Shown: positions 5,972-11,972, numbered from the stretch's first letter. The stretch: 11,972 nt of DNA from CAYZJK01 sp964479125 (GCA_964479125.1 CAYZJK010000026.1:1-11972); one strand, 5' to 3'. Numbers and translations: made by a program. The notes: generated from the letters alone by a model not told the origin.

Positions 5972-7690
5972 TTGGAGAAAGTTTTAATTAGAGATAATGA
6001 CTACGACCTAGCTCGCGAGCGACAGAGTTATACTTACGAGTCATTTGATGAAGCTGAGTACAAGCGACTGACAGATAAGTATATTGATGATCTTTTAAAT
6101 GAAATCTCATTTGAAGGTCCTAGCGCTCCAAGCCAGGAGACCGAAACTGAACTAGAGTTAGAGGATACACCTGAAACTAGGCGGATGGACAAGCTCCGCA
6201 CAGCTATCGGTGGATCTGCTGTTGGTATGATGACTCGCTTCAAGGAGAGTCGGGCTGAAAAGAAAGCTAGGCGCGAAGAGCAGCGAGCTTTGAAGGCTGC
6301 GCGTAAGGCTGAGCTAAAGCAGCAACGTGCTGAGAAGCGTGAAGATGAAACTACGTCTCAAGAGATGAAGCGTAAAGCTCTAACTATCGGAGCAGTAGCT
6401 GTTACTCCAGCTCTAGCTTATCTTGCGGCTAAGAATATAATTCCACAAGACTGGATTCAAGCTAGCGGTGATTATATCTACGGAGTGGCTCCAAATCTCT
6501 ACGATTCTGTATCAAATCTAGCCAGCAACGTAGCTGGAATGGCTAATGACCCAGAGTTACTTGATGTTACTCCAGGTACTACTGAGGCTGAAACCCACTC
6601 CATTGAATACGGTGCGTCTGTACACGACTTTATAGTTGGTGGTAACGGTGATCCAACTGGTGAAGGTGCTCGAATGGCTCTAGGTGGAATGCAGGGTGAT
6701 ACTATCGCCTACCCTGCTTCAATTGCACCAGCTGGACCAGAAACTATGCGCGACTCCATTGATCAGGCGATACCTGAACTAACTAAAATCCTTGGTGAGG
6801 CTGAGGCTAACCATGATGAGCAGTACAACTTCCATGGCTATTCTCTAGGTAGCGTAACTGTCGCTGAGGCAGCTAATGAATATGTTGATAATGGTGGAGA
6901 GATTAACGGCAACGTCGATATTAAGCTATACGGCTCACCATTAGTAGAGAATACCGGCGCCTTTAGCGGTGGAACAGTTGAAACTATTACTGAAGTTCTA
7001 GATGAAGCTGAGATTGTCTATGATACCGAGCTTCCACAAGGTGCTGACACCCACTCATTCAAGACTGACTTCTGGTCAAATGCTGGCAACGCCCCTGCTA
7101 CTTCTCAAATCTCAATGTTTACAGGCTTCGCTTCTGATGGACACCATGTACCAATTGAAGGTCAGAATGCTGTTCTGACCGGTGAGACTGAAATGAGTAA
7201 TGGTGGTACATCATACTCATATGAACACATTGAAGGTCCACAGAACCCTATTCTAAGAACTGCTGAGAAGCATGTTCCAGGATTCGTAGCTGAAGAGCAC
7301 CCTGACCTAACTAACTTCGTTGATGCAGTTGCTCCAATTGGTGAGGTTGGCTCACCTGATATCCCTCAGATCGATACCTATGAGGTAATCGACACCGGTG
7401 CGGCGGCAATTGACGAGGCGGTTGGTGTACATAATCTACCTCCAGTACACGCTGAACAGTTTGTCGATAATGTAGGTGTTGAGAACATTGCTCCAATCGT
7501 AGAGCCAATCGTTCAAGAGTTAAATCAACCAATTGATTTAAGCCCACTTAACACTCCAGAAGTTGCTGAAGTAGTTCGGCAAGTACAAGAAGTTAGCTCT
7601 CACCTACCAGAGAACTTCGACATTGGTGCTGAAGTAAATAACATTGCCGATCAGGCACAAAACTTCGGTATCGAAATCCCTCGATTCTAA
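5972..7690 (+). CDS. Membrane-anchored alpha/beta-hydrolase-like protein resembling the PE-PPE/cutinase-like domain
   Basis: A 572-residue protein with TTG start. Residues 1-85 are acidic and polar; 89-135 form a very K/R/E/A-rich helix, likely coiled coil; 136-157 (ALTIGAVAVTPALAYLAAKN and two more) are hydrophobic and preceded by KRK, which suits an N-in, C-out signal anchor. Residues 217-395 look like a serine hydrolase: VGGNGDPTGEG near the first strand, the YPAS segment, a helix with DSIDQAIPEL, the nucleophile elbow GYSLG with S291, then YGSP, and likely acid and base at D366 (TDFWSN) and H391 or H392 (DGHHVP). The order and spacing match the PE-PPE domain, a cutinase-like esterase fold best known from mycobacteria; this match is by eye. 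The last 150 or so residues are low-complexity, rich in V, P, E and I. It probably acts outside the membrane on an ester or lipid; substrate unknown. The branching enzyme gene follows 40 bases later but has its own -10. Confidence 0.8.
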   Translation: MEKVLIRDNDYDLARERQSYTYESFDEAEYKRLTDKYIDDLLNEISFEGPSAPSQETETELELEDTPETRRMDKLRTAIGGSAVGMMTRFKESRAEKKARREEQRALKAARKAELKQQRAEKREDETTSQEMKRKALTIGAVAVTPALAYLAAKNIIPQDWIQASGDYIYGVAPNLYDSVSNLASNVAGMANDPELLDVTPGTTEAETHSIEYGASVHDFIVGGNGDPTGEGARMALGGMQGDTIAYPASIAPAGPETMRDSIDQAIPELTKILGEAEANHDEQYNFHGYSLGSVTVAEAANEYVDNGGEINGNVDIKLYGSPLVENTGAFSGGTVETITEVLDEAEIVYDTELPQGADTHSFKTDFWSNAGNAPATSQISMFTGFASDGHHVPIEGQNAVLTGETEMSNGGTSYSYEHIEGPQNPILRTAEKHVPGFVAEEHPDLTNFVDAVAPIGEVGSPDIPQIDTYEVIDTGAAAIDEAVGVHNLPPVHAEQFVDNVGVENIAPIVEPIVQELNQPIDLSPLNTPEVAEVVRQVQEVSSHLPENFDIGAEVNNIADQAQNFGIEIPRF

Positions 7691-7714
7691 GCATGACCGC
7701 TCTACCCTATAGCA

Positions 7715-7723
7715 TGGTATGAT
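7715..7723 (+). promoter_or_regulatory. Extended -10 of the branching enzyme gene, leaderless start
   Basis: TGGTATGAT ends 7 bases before ATG 7731, placing the transcription start on the A of that codon. ATGACC at 7693-7698 is a poor -35, with a 19-base spacer. The extended -10 resembles TGGTATTAT upstream of the 3979 gene. The box overlaps the other in-frame ATG at 7719, which argues that 7731 is the true start. Confidence 0.5.
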
Positions 7724-7730
7724 AATACTA

Positions 7731-9701
7731 ATGGCTATAGAAAAACCTTTGATCCTTAAACAAGATCCGTGGCTGGCTTCATATGAAAGCCAGCTTCGTT
7801 ATTTACACGACTATGTCGAGACTAAGAAAAAGAAACTACTAGGCGATAAATCGATCGAAGATTTTGCGCTTGGTTTTCTACATTACGGACTACATGAAAC
7901 TGATGATGAATGGATCTTAAGGGAGTGGGCTCCTAATGCAATTAAAATGTATTTGGTTTGCCCTGGATCGCAGTGGCGAGACGACGAAAGCTACCGATTT
8001 ATCAGGCAGGCTAACGGTAACTGGGAGCTAAGAATACCTAAAGACGCACTTCATGTTGGAGATAAGTTTAGGTTGCATATCTTTTGGCGCGGCGGCAGTG
8101 GGTACCGTATACCGGCTTATGCCCGCTATGTGGTGCAGGATGAGCAGACTAAGAGCTTTGACGCTTATGTAGCTTCTCCACGTTCTTCGTACCAGTGGAA
8201 GAATAAAGACTACCAGTTAACAGATGAGCCGCCAATTATTTATGAGGCTCACGTTGGCATGAGTAGTGAGGAGAGAAAGGTCGCCTCCTACCGAGAGTTT
8301 GCGGATAATATTCTACCGCGAGTAGTTGAAGGTGGATATAACACAATTCAGTTGATGGCGATTGCTGAGCATCCATACTATGGAAGTTTTGGGTACCATG
8401 TATCTAATTTCTTTGCGGCTAGTTCACGTTTTGGTGAGCCGGATGACTTAAAATATTTAGTCGATAAGGCGCACGGTCTTGGTATTAGAGTGATTATGGA
8501 TATCGTCCATTCTCACTCGGTTAAAAACACGACTGAAGGATTGGGTCTATTTGCTGGTGATCCAGCGCAATACTTCTATCCAGGTGAAAAGGGTTACCAT
8601 ACACAGTGGGACTCACTTTGTTTTGACTATGGTAAACCAGAGGTCCTACATTTCCTATTAAGTAATTGTCGTTTTTGGCTTGATGAGTATAATTTCGATG
8701 GCTTTAGGTTTGATGGTGTAACTAGTATGCTTTATGCTCACCATGGCCTCGGTAAGGCTTTTACATCTTATGACGACTATTTCTCAGATGCGACTGAAAA
8801 AGACGCCATAGCCTATCTAGCGATGGCTAACGAGCTGATTCATAAGGTTAAGCCTGGGGCTATTACAATTGCTGAGGATACTAGTGCTATGCCAGGTATT
8901 GCTGCACCTCTTGATCATGGCGGCTTTGGTTTTGACTACCGGCTTAGTATGGGTGTGCCAGACCTCTGGATAAAGACGCTAAAAGAAAAAGAAGATGAAG
9001 AGTGGGACTTCGGTCACCTCCTCTATGAGTTAACTGCCGCTCGTCCTGAAGAGAGGACAATTAGTTACGCCGAAAGTCATGACCAAGCACTAGTTGGCGA
9101 TAAGACCTTAATCTTCCGCCTAATCGATCAAGCGATGTATTGGCATATGCATAAGGATGATCCAAATCCAGAAGCAGCTAGAGGAGTAGCTCTGCATAAG
9201 ATGATTAGGATGATAACTGCTAGTACGCATAATGGTGGCTACTTAGCTTTTATGGGTAATGAATTTGGCCATCCGGAGTGGATTGACTTCCCTCGTGAGG
9301 GTAACGGCTGGTCGTATGATTATGCGCGCCGTCAGTGGAGCTTAGCAGATAATCCGGACCTTAAGTATCAGCAACTCGGTAATTTTGATATGGCTATGAC
9401 TAAACTTCTCAAAGATATACCACTAGAACCGATTAGCTATACGAAGGTTAATCAAGGTGATGCGGTAGTGTCTTATATGCGTGGCGATTATCTATTCGTT
9501 TATAACTTCTCCCCCACTAAGTCTTACGAGTCGTATGGTCTTCCAGTGAGGGATGGTTTTTACAATTCAATCCTTAGCTCTGATCAGCCTGAGTTTGGCG
9601 GCTTTAACCAGGTGGCAATCGACCACGAATACCCGACCGATAAAGGTATGATTAAGCTTTATCTACCGGCCAGAACCCTGACTGTCCTCAAGCGTAAGTA
9701 G
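7731..9701 (+). CDS. glgB: 1,4-alpha-glucan branching enzyme (GH13), eukaryotic-like type
   Basis: The enzyme cuts alpha-1,4-glucan and re-attaches the piece through an alpha-1,6 bond, making glycogen branches in the cytoplasm. An N-terminal CBM48-like region (about 55-155, including REWAPNA) precedes the GH13 barrel. All four GH13 regions are intact: DIVHSH (D257, H262), GFRFDGVTS with nucleophile D328, IAEDT with acid/base E382, and ESHDQ with H450 and D451. Phrases such as WDSLCFDYGKPEV, TSMLYAHHG and GNEFGHPEWIDFPREGN match the eukaryotic-type branching enzymes (GH13 subfamily 8) better than the common bacterial GlgB; this is from memory of the family. It is 656 residues from ATG 7731; ATG 7719 would add four residues but overlaps the likely -10. 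No glycogen synthase or ADP-glucose pyrophosphorylase is in the window. It ends at TAG, two bases before the stop of the convergent membrane protein gene. Confidence 0.92.
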   Translation: MAIEKPLILKQDPWLASYESQLRYLHDYVETKKKKLLGDKSIEDFALGFLHYGLHETDDEWILREWAPNAIKMYLVCPGSQWRDDESYRFIRQANGNWELRIPKDALHVGDKFRLHIFWRGGSGYRIPAYARYVVQDEQTKSFDAYVASPRSSYQWKNKDYQLTDEPPIIYEAHVGMSSEERKVASYREFADNILPRVVEGGYNTIQLMAIAEHPYYGSFGYHVSNFFAASSRFGEPDDLKYLVDKAHGLGIRVIMDIVHSHSVKNTTEGLGLFAGDPAQYFYPGEKGYHTQWDSLCFDYGKPEVLHFLLSNCRFWLDEYNFDGFRFDGVTSMLYAHHGLGKAFTSYDDYFSDATEKDAIAYLAMANELIHKVKPGAITIAEDTSAMPGIAAPLDHGGFGFDYRLSMGVPDLWIKTLKEKEDEEWDFGHLLYELTAARPEERTISYAESHDQALVGDKTLIFRLIDQAMYWHMHKDDPNPEAARGVALHKMIRMITASTHNGGYLAFMGNEFGHPEWIDFPREGNGWSYDYARRQWSLADNPDLKYQQLGNFDMAMTKLLKDIPLEPISYTKVNQGDAVVSYMRGDYLFVYNFSPTKSYESYGLPVRDGFYNSILSSDQPEFGGFNQVAIDHEYPTDKGMIKLYLPARTLTVLKRK

Positions 9702-9703
9702 GT

Positions 9704-10111
9704 TTAGTTGATTCCAATATTGTGCAGTAAAATAGGCACAATCATTGGTAAATAGAACGTCGCGACAAATCCTACTGTGCCCAGTATTAGTACTAAGATA
9801 TGATCATCTGATTTTTCATCTAAGTGATGGAAGATGAACCAAAGGATACCAAAAATAATCAGAAAAGAAACTATCTGATTAAAGGTGAACCAGTACCAGG
9901 GTGGTAGTAGATATAATTGCCCTAAGATGATCTGAATCATTGCGCTAAACCCAAGTACGCCAATAGCTAAAATTAAAGCCGCTGATCGAGAGCTGATCTT
10001 CTCATTACCTATGCCTTTGATGACTAAAATATATAGAGCGAATGTTAAAATTAAGCCGTAATCCATTGCTAATACTATAGCAAGCTTTCTTGGTGTCAGT
10101 GGATTAAACAT
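9704..10111 (-). CDS. Small four-helix membrane protein of unknown function
   Basis: The 135-residue protein is mostly hydrophobic, with four predicted membrane segments at about residues 10-31, 44-69, 73-95 and 104-130. A short charged loop SDDH (101-104) and the basic KGIGNEK loop (32-38) separate helices 3-4 and 1-2. There is no cleavable signal peptide, cysteine cluster or known catalytic motif, and I do not recognise the family. The ATG at 10111 has a weak AGGA (10122-10125 on the minus strand) 10 bases upstream. The stop is only two bases from the branching enzyme stop, and I see no terminator between them, so the two transcripts probably overlap at their 3' ends. Confidence 0.75.
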   Translation of the reverse strand: MFNPLTPRKLAIVLAMDYGLILTFALYILVIKGIGNEKISSRSAALILAIGVLGFSAMIQIILGQLYLLPPWYWFTFNQIVSFLIIFGILWFIFHHLDEKSDDHILVLILGTVGFVATFYLPMIVPILLHNIGIN

Positions 10112-10179
10112 AAGCTCTGGGTCCTGTATTTGGCGTATTGAGTAATTTATGTATAAATATGTTTAGTCTCGACTGGGAG

Positions 10180-10208
10180 ATTATAGATTAACAAACCTGT
10201 TAATCTAA
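10180..10208 (-). promoter_or_regulatory. Promoter of the small membrane protein gene with a perfect inverted repeat
   Basis: On the minus strand TATAAT occupies 10185-10180, about 68 bases before the ATG, with a weak -35 (TTAGAT, 10208-10203) at 17 bases. TAGATTAACA (10184-10193) and TGTTAATCTA (10198-10207) form a perfect 10-base inverted repeat with a 4-base loop that fills the -35/-10 spacer, the usual place for a repressor operator. A cruciform or hairpin is the alternative; there is no T-tract, so it is not a terminator. Confidence 0.45.
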
Positions 10209-10231
10209 CACGACATTCATATGAGACGAAG

Positions 10232-10396
10232 GTGTTCGCCCTTATTGGGCTGTTTATTCATTCGCCGAAACTAAGGCAGCGAGACATTGGACTTATCATT
10301 GAGGAAGATGCCCTGGAGGCGCTCAAGACAAGGGAATCTACCTGGCAGAACCTGCTTTTAGCTACTGGCTGAACGACAATAGTTGTTCAGTCCTAG
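10232..10396 (+). pseudogene. Decayed C-terminal copy of the tandem paralog family
   Basis: This stretch of the roughly 430-base gap between genes translates in one frame to a piece homologous to the C-termini of the two genes downstream. IIEEDALEALKTRESTW lines up with VIDEDAYAQMEETNSYW of the 10549 gene, and LIGLF with LVNVF before it. The frame meets TGA at 10370-10372, then runs on as TTIVVQS to TAG 10394-10396. The conserved Trp (TGG 10343) is followed by exactly 16 codons before the final stop if TGA is counted, as in both intact genes. It therefore looks like a copy that lost its N-terminal two thirds and gained a nonsense codon. A short expressed protein of about 46 residues from GTG 10232 is possible, but there is no good ribosome binding site. 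Confidence 0.6.
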
Positions 10397-10399
10397 CTA
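10359..10399 (+). other. 41-base hairpin at the end of the decayed copy
   Basis: CTGAACGAC (10369-10377) pairs with GTTGTTCAG (10382-10390) through eight Watson-Crick pairs and one G-U, around loop AATA. TAGCTA at 10359-10364 and 10394-10399 can extend the stem beyond a small internal loop. The intact paralogs have no such hairpin at the matching place. It may be an RNA structure that arose after decay, or part of a small RNA ending at the terminator at 10403. Confidence 0.45.
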
Positions 10400-10402
10400 C
10401 CT

Positions 10403-10437
10403 ACCCCACCTCATATGGATGTATGGGGTTTTAATTT
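10403..10437 (+). terminator. Likely terminator after the decayed copy
   Basis: ACCCCA (10403-10408) pairs with TGGGGT (10424-10429), followed by a T-rich run to 10437. The 15-base loop is long, so it is weaker than the other terminators. The preceding CTACCTACCC (10397-10406) is also found just before the terminator of the 10549 gene (11081-11090), so the whole 3' end was probably duplicated with the gene. Confidence 0.55.
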
Positions 10438-10534
10438 TCTCCTCTGTTAGCGCTATTGTATATTTATCAATAATATGTTAGAGTATGCTTAGTTTGTCTA
10501 TCTTGTTCGTTTCGACTAAGCTTCGTCTTAAAGC

Positions 10535-10543
10535 AGGAAGTGA
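10535..10543 (+). promoter_or_regulatory. Ribosome binding site AGGAAGTGA of the first paralog
   Basis: AGGAAGTGA differs by one base from AGGAGGTGA, the full anti-Shine-Dalgarno complement, and ends 5 bases before GTG 10549. The same nine bases stand at 11228-11236 before the second paralog. The GTG inside it (10540) would itself give an in-frame start three codons earlier, but with the binding site overlapping the codon. A GCTTCGTC segment in the leader (10520-10527) is also shared with the second paralog (11208-11215). The promoter is uncertain; TATGCT at 10484-10489 is the best -10 candidate. Confidence 0.55.
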
Positions 10544-10548
10544 TTCAA

Positions 10549-11079
10549 GTGCAGATCGTAGAAATGGGCTATGCTGAACTGGAGAGCAGCCAGTGTATGC
10601 AGTATCTGGTGACCTATGATGAAATCATCCAGCACACTACGGTTCAGGAGCCAGCTTTTGAGATTGACCAAGAGTATCTGTTTGCTTACCACAATGCTCT
10701 TGTTCTTGTTGATAAGGGGTATGATAATATCCCCTCCAGGTTGGTGAAGTCTGACCGTGTTCCGAGCTGGCATGAGCAAGTATTCTTCCGGCTGTTGAAG
10801 CCAAGTGATGATTCTGGAGAAGTAGTACTTAGGATGCATCAAGTGTACATTCTTTCCAAGATTATCGAGAAGACGCCGCGAGCTAATGGTGCACGCCGCA
10901 ATGGTGACACCGCTCGCTACATGTCTGGCCTGGTCAATGTCTTTAAGTGGCTGATGGATGACAGGGATCCTGCTCTAGTTATTGACGAGGATGCTTACGC
11001 ACAGATGGAGGAGACTAACTCTTATTGGGATAAGTTCCTTCAAGTTCTCGATGGTGACATTGTCATTCTGAAGTTCTAA
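10549..11079 (+). CDS. Tandem paralog 1, uncharacterised protein (176 residues)
   Basis: Family not recognised. No signal peptide or membrane segment, so probably cytoplasmic. It is a paralog of the gene at 11242: both start M[QE]IV, share TYD at residues 22-24, a WHE..F.R motif (W74-R81 here), an H-V-Y...II[ED][KR]T stretch (97-109), a [VF]...LMD[DE] helix (131-138) and a closing block with a Trp (W160) exactly 16 residues from the end. The fixed WHE and C-terminal Trp suggest a conserved fold; no catalytic signature is known to me. The gene is monocistronic, with its own leader and terminator. GTG 10549 is preferred because AGGAAGTGA sits 5 bases upstream; GTG 10540 (179 residues) is the alternative. 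An overlapping frame on the other strand (10528-10842) is judged a shadow. Confidence 0.72.
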   Translation: MQIVEMGYAELESSQCMQYLVTYDEIIQHTTVQEPAFEIDQEYLFAYHNALVLVDKGYDNIPSRLVKSDRVPSWHEQVFFRLLKPSDDSGEVVLRMHQVYILSKIIEKTPRANGARRNGDTARYMSGLVNVFKWLMDDRDPALVIDEDAYAQMEETNSYWDKFLQVLDGDIVILKF

Positions 11080-11093
11080 TCTACCTACCCTCT

Positions 11094-11116
11094 CCCGTAC
11101 TTACAGTGCGGGTTTT
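11094..11116 (+). terminator. Intrinsic terminator of paralog 1
   Basis: CCCGTAC (11094-11100) pairs with GTGCGGG (11106-11112) with one G-T pair and loop TTACA, followed directly by TTTT. It lies 14 bases after the stop of paralog 1. Confidence 0.8.
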
Positions 11117-11145
11117 AACTTTTAAATATAATTTTCTGATTATAT

Positions 11146-11174
11146 TTGACAATTTGTCTATAGAGTACTTAAAT
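11146..11174 (+). promoter_or_regulatory. Promoter of paralog 2
   Basis: TTGACA (11146-11151), a 17-base spacer and TTAAAT (11169-11174, four of six consensus bases). Transcription near 11181 would give a leader of about 60 bases holding GCTTCGTC (11208-11215) and AGGAAGTGA (11228-11236). A promoter of the same make, TTGACT-17-TTAAAT, occurs at 11932. Confidence 0.55.
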
Positions 11175-11227
11175 ATAGCTGGTCTTAATGACTTGACGTA
11201 GCCTAGGGCTTCGTCCTGGCATCTACG

Positions 11228-11236
11228 AGGAAGTGA
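11228..11236 (+). promoter_or_regulatory. Ribosome binding site AGGAAGTGA of the second paralog
   Basis: The same nine bases as before the first paralog, ending 5 bases before ATG 11242. This favours 11242 over the in-frame GTG at 11233, which lies inside the binding site. Confidence 0.6.
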
Positions 11237-11241
11237 TTCCG

Positions 11242-11877
11242 ATGGAGATTGTACATGTTGGTCCTGATAGTAATCTTAAGTATAGGCGTCGTAAGAGGCT
11301 TATAACTTATGATCTTATCCAAGAGCTTTATGAACACAGTCTGAACTTTGAAGCGATTAGTGTCGGGCATACGGTTGCTCATAGCACTGCACGCGAGCTG
11401 GCTTGGTTTGAGCGCATCCTGCTTCGAACCGAACCTGAGGAAGTTATTCAGAGATCGATGCAGACTATCTTACTTAGTTGCGGCTGGCATGAAAACATTT
11501 TCTATCGTTTTTATAGCCTCCCCGGCGTACCGGAAGATACTATGCTCTGCTCTCAGCAGATTCATGTCTATGCTTCGATCATTGATCGCACTGAAGTAGC
11601 GCGAAAAGAGTCGAACCCTATGTTTCAACTATTGATGGATGAATCTAATTACGATTCAAATGGCGACCTAAGTCTTGATCTTAATGGAAAAGGGGTTTCG
11701 GATTCCTGTAGAGAGAAAGCTAAAAGGAAAGCTTATAAGCTTCGGAGAGATTTGCGATCTTCTCATGAAGGATTAGTTATCGAGGCGGCTGCCTTTGATG
11801 AAATGCTTTCTAGAGATAAGTACTGGAGCCGTTTCTGTGAAGCTATTATGCAGAGCGGATGCATTTATGTCGTCTAG
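11242..11877 (+). CDS. Tandem paralog 2, uncharacterised protein (211 residues)
   Basis: Paralog of the gene at 10549. Shared landmarks are MEIV at the start, ITYD (21-24), WHENIFYR (82-89), HVY...IIDRT (108-117), MFQLLMDE (127-134), LVIE (178-181), and W195 followed by exactly 16 residues to the end. It is longer because of about 40 extra residues (roughly 135-175) between the LMDE helix and the LVIE block: an acidic, Asn/Asp-rich piece followed by a strongly basic one (REKAKRKAYKLRRDLR). That basic stretch could bind nucleic acid, which is inference only. No signal peptide or membrane helix. It starts at ATG 11242 with AGGAAGTGA 5 bases upstream; GTG 11233 is the alternative (214 residues). 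It has its own promoter at 11146 and terminator at 11898, so it forms a single-gene unit. Confidence 0.75.
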   Translation: MEIVHVGPDSNLKYRRRKRLITYDLIQELYEHSLNFEAISVGHTVAHSTARELAWFERILLRTEPEEVIQRSMQTILLSCGWHENIFYRFYSLPGVPEDTMLCSQQIHVYASIIDRTEVARKESNPMFQLLMDESNYDSNGDLSLDLNGKGVSDSCREKAKRKAYKLRRDLRSSHEGLVIEAAAFDEMLSRDKYWSRFCEAIMQSGCIYVV

Positions 11878-11897
11878 GGCGAACATGAGGCTACAAT

Positions 11898-11921
11898 ACC
11901 CACGTTTAGGCGTGGGTTTTC
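11898..11921 (+). terminator. Intrinsic terminator of paralog 2
   Basis: ACCCACG (11898-11904) and CGTGGGT (11911-11917) form a perfect 7-base stem with loop TTTAGG, followed by a T-rich tail. Confidence 0.88.
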
Positions 11922-11931
11922 TTTTGCAAAA

Positions 11932-11960
11932 TTGACTTAATTATTGTTTTGTATTTAAAT
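11932..11960 (+). promoter_or_regulatory. Promoter at the right edge, probably for a gene outside the window
   Basis: TTGACT (11932-11937), a 17-base spacer and TTAAAT (11955-11960), the same arrangement and the same -10 as the promoter of paralog 2. No start codon follows before the window ends. It could drive another member of the paralog array. Confidence 0.45.
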
Positions 11961-11972
11961 GTTCTAAGTCTT

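Noticed and set aside
10370..10372. TGA read as glycine (code 25), because it aligns with a Gly of paralog 1
   Set aside because: Code 25 genomes use TGA as a common Gly codon, but all long frames here (1095, 656, 572 and 436 residues) contain none. A nonsense mutation in a decayed copy is simpler.
10369..10390. Selenocysteine insertion: UGA at the base of a hairpin
   Set aside because: Neither paralog has a catalytic Cys at the aligned position, and the frame lacks its N-terminal part. The hairpin has no other sign of a SECIS element.
10200..10430. Structured non-coding RNA such as 6S RNA, SRP RNA or tmRNA
   Set aside because: None of their conserved motifs is visible, and most of the stretch is explained by homology to the C-terminus of the paralogs. 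Only the hairpin at 10359-10399 remains unexplained.
10528..10842. 104-residue frame on the minus strand
   Set aside because: Lies opposite paralog 1, which has a conserved paralog, a ribosome binding site and a terminator; there is no independent support for the minus-strand frame.

Overview
The window looks like part of a small-genome Candidate Phyla Radiation (Patescibacteria) chromosome, most likely Candidatus Saccharibacteria. This is inferred from gene style and content: a helicase-nuclease fusion, an RNA uridine methyltransferase without iron-sulfur cysteines, a stand-alone branching enzyme, a membrane-anchored hydrolase resembling PE-PPE/cutinase domains of actinobacteria, and very short 5' leaders. 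There is no rRNA or other marker to prove it. The standard genetic code applies, because all long frames are open with TGA read as stop.

Layout. 16-3303 (minus): 1095-residue UvrD-type helicase with a C-terminal RecB-like nuclease. 3304-3506: divergent intergenic region with a highly symmetric array of an ACTTTATA motif. 3507-3952 (plus): start of a small P-loop kinase-like gene, broken by a 100-N assembly gap flanked on both sides by the same 55 bases. 3979-4467 (plus): unrecognised 162-residue protein behind a consensus promoter, ending at a bidirectional terminator. 4539-5849 (minus): TrmA/RlmD-type m5U methyltransferase. 5850-5971: divergent promoter region. 5972-7690 (plus): membrane-anchored alpha/beta-hydrolase-like protein. 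7731-9701 (plus): glycogen branching enzyme with all catalytic residues. 9704-10111 (minus): small four-helix membrane protein, with its stop 2 bases from the end of the branching enzyme gene. 10112-11972: an accessory-looking region with two full paralogous genes of unknown function (10549-11079 and 11242-11877), a decayed third copy upstream (10232-10396), separate terminators, and a promoter at the right edge that may serve a further copy outside the window.

How the genes work together. No single pathway is visible. The helicase-nuclease serves DNA processing, the methyltransferase modifies RNA, and the branching enzyme acts on alpha-glucan. The hydrolase is the best candidate for something acting at the cell surface, possibly on lipids or esters of a host or prey actinobacterium. 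The tandem paralogs are the least explained part: single-gene transcription units with shared leader sequence, shared C-terminal layout and a degenerate relative.

Two styles of gene start appear. Four genes (starts at 3303 minus, 3979, 5849 minus, 7731) have a -10-like box 6-10 bases before the ATG and no Shine-Dalgarno, as expected for leaderless or near-leaderless mRNAs. The others have recognisable ribosome binding sites.
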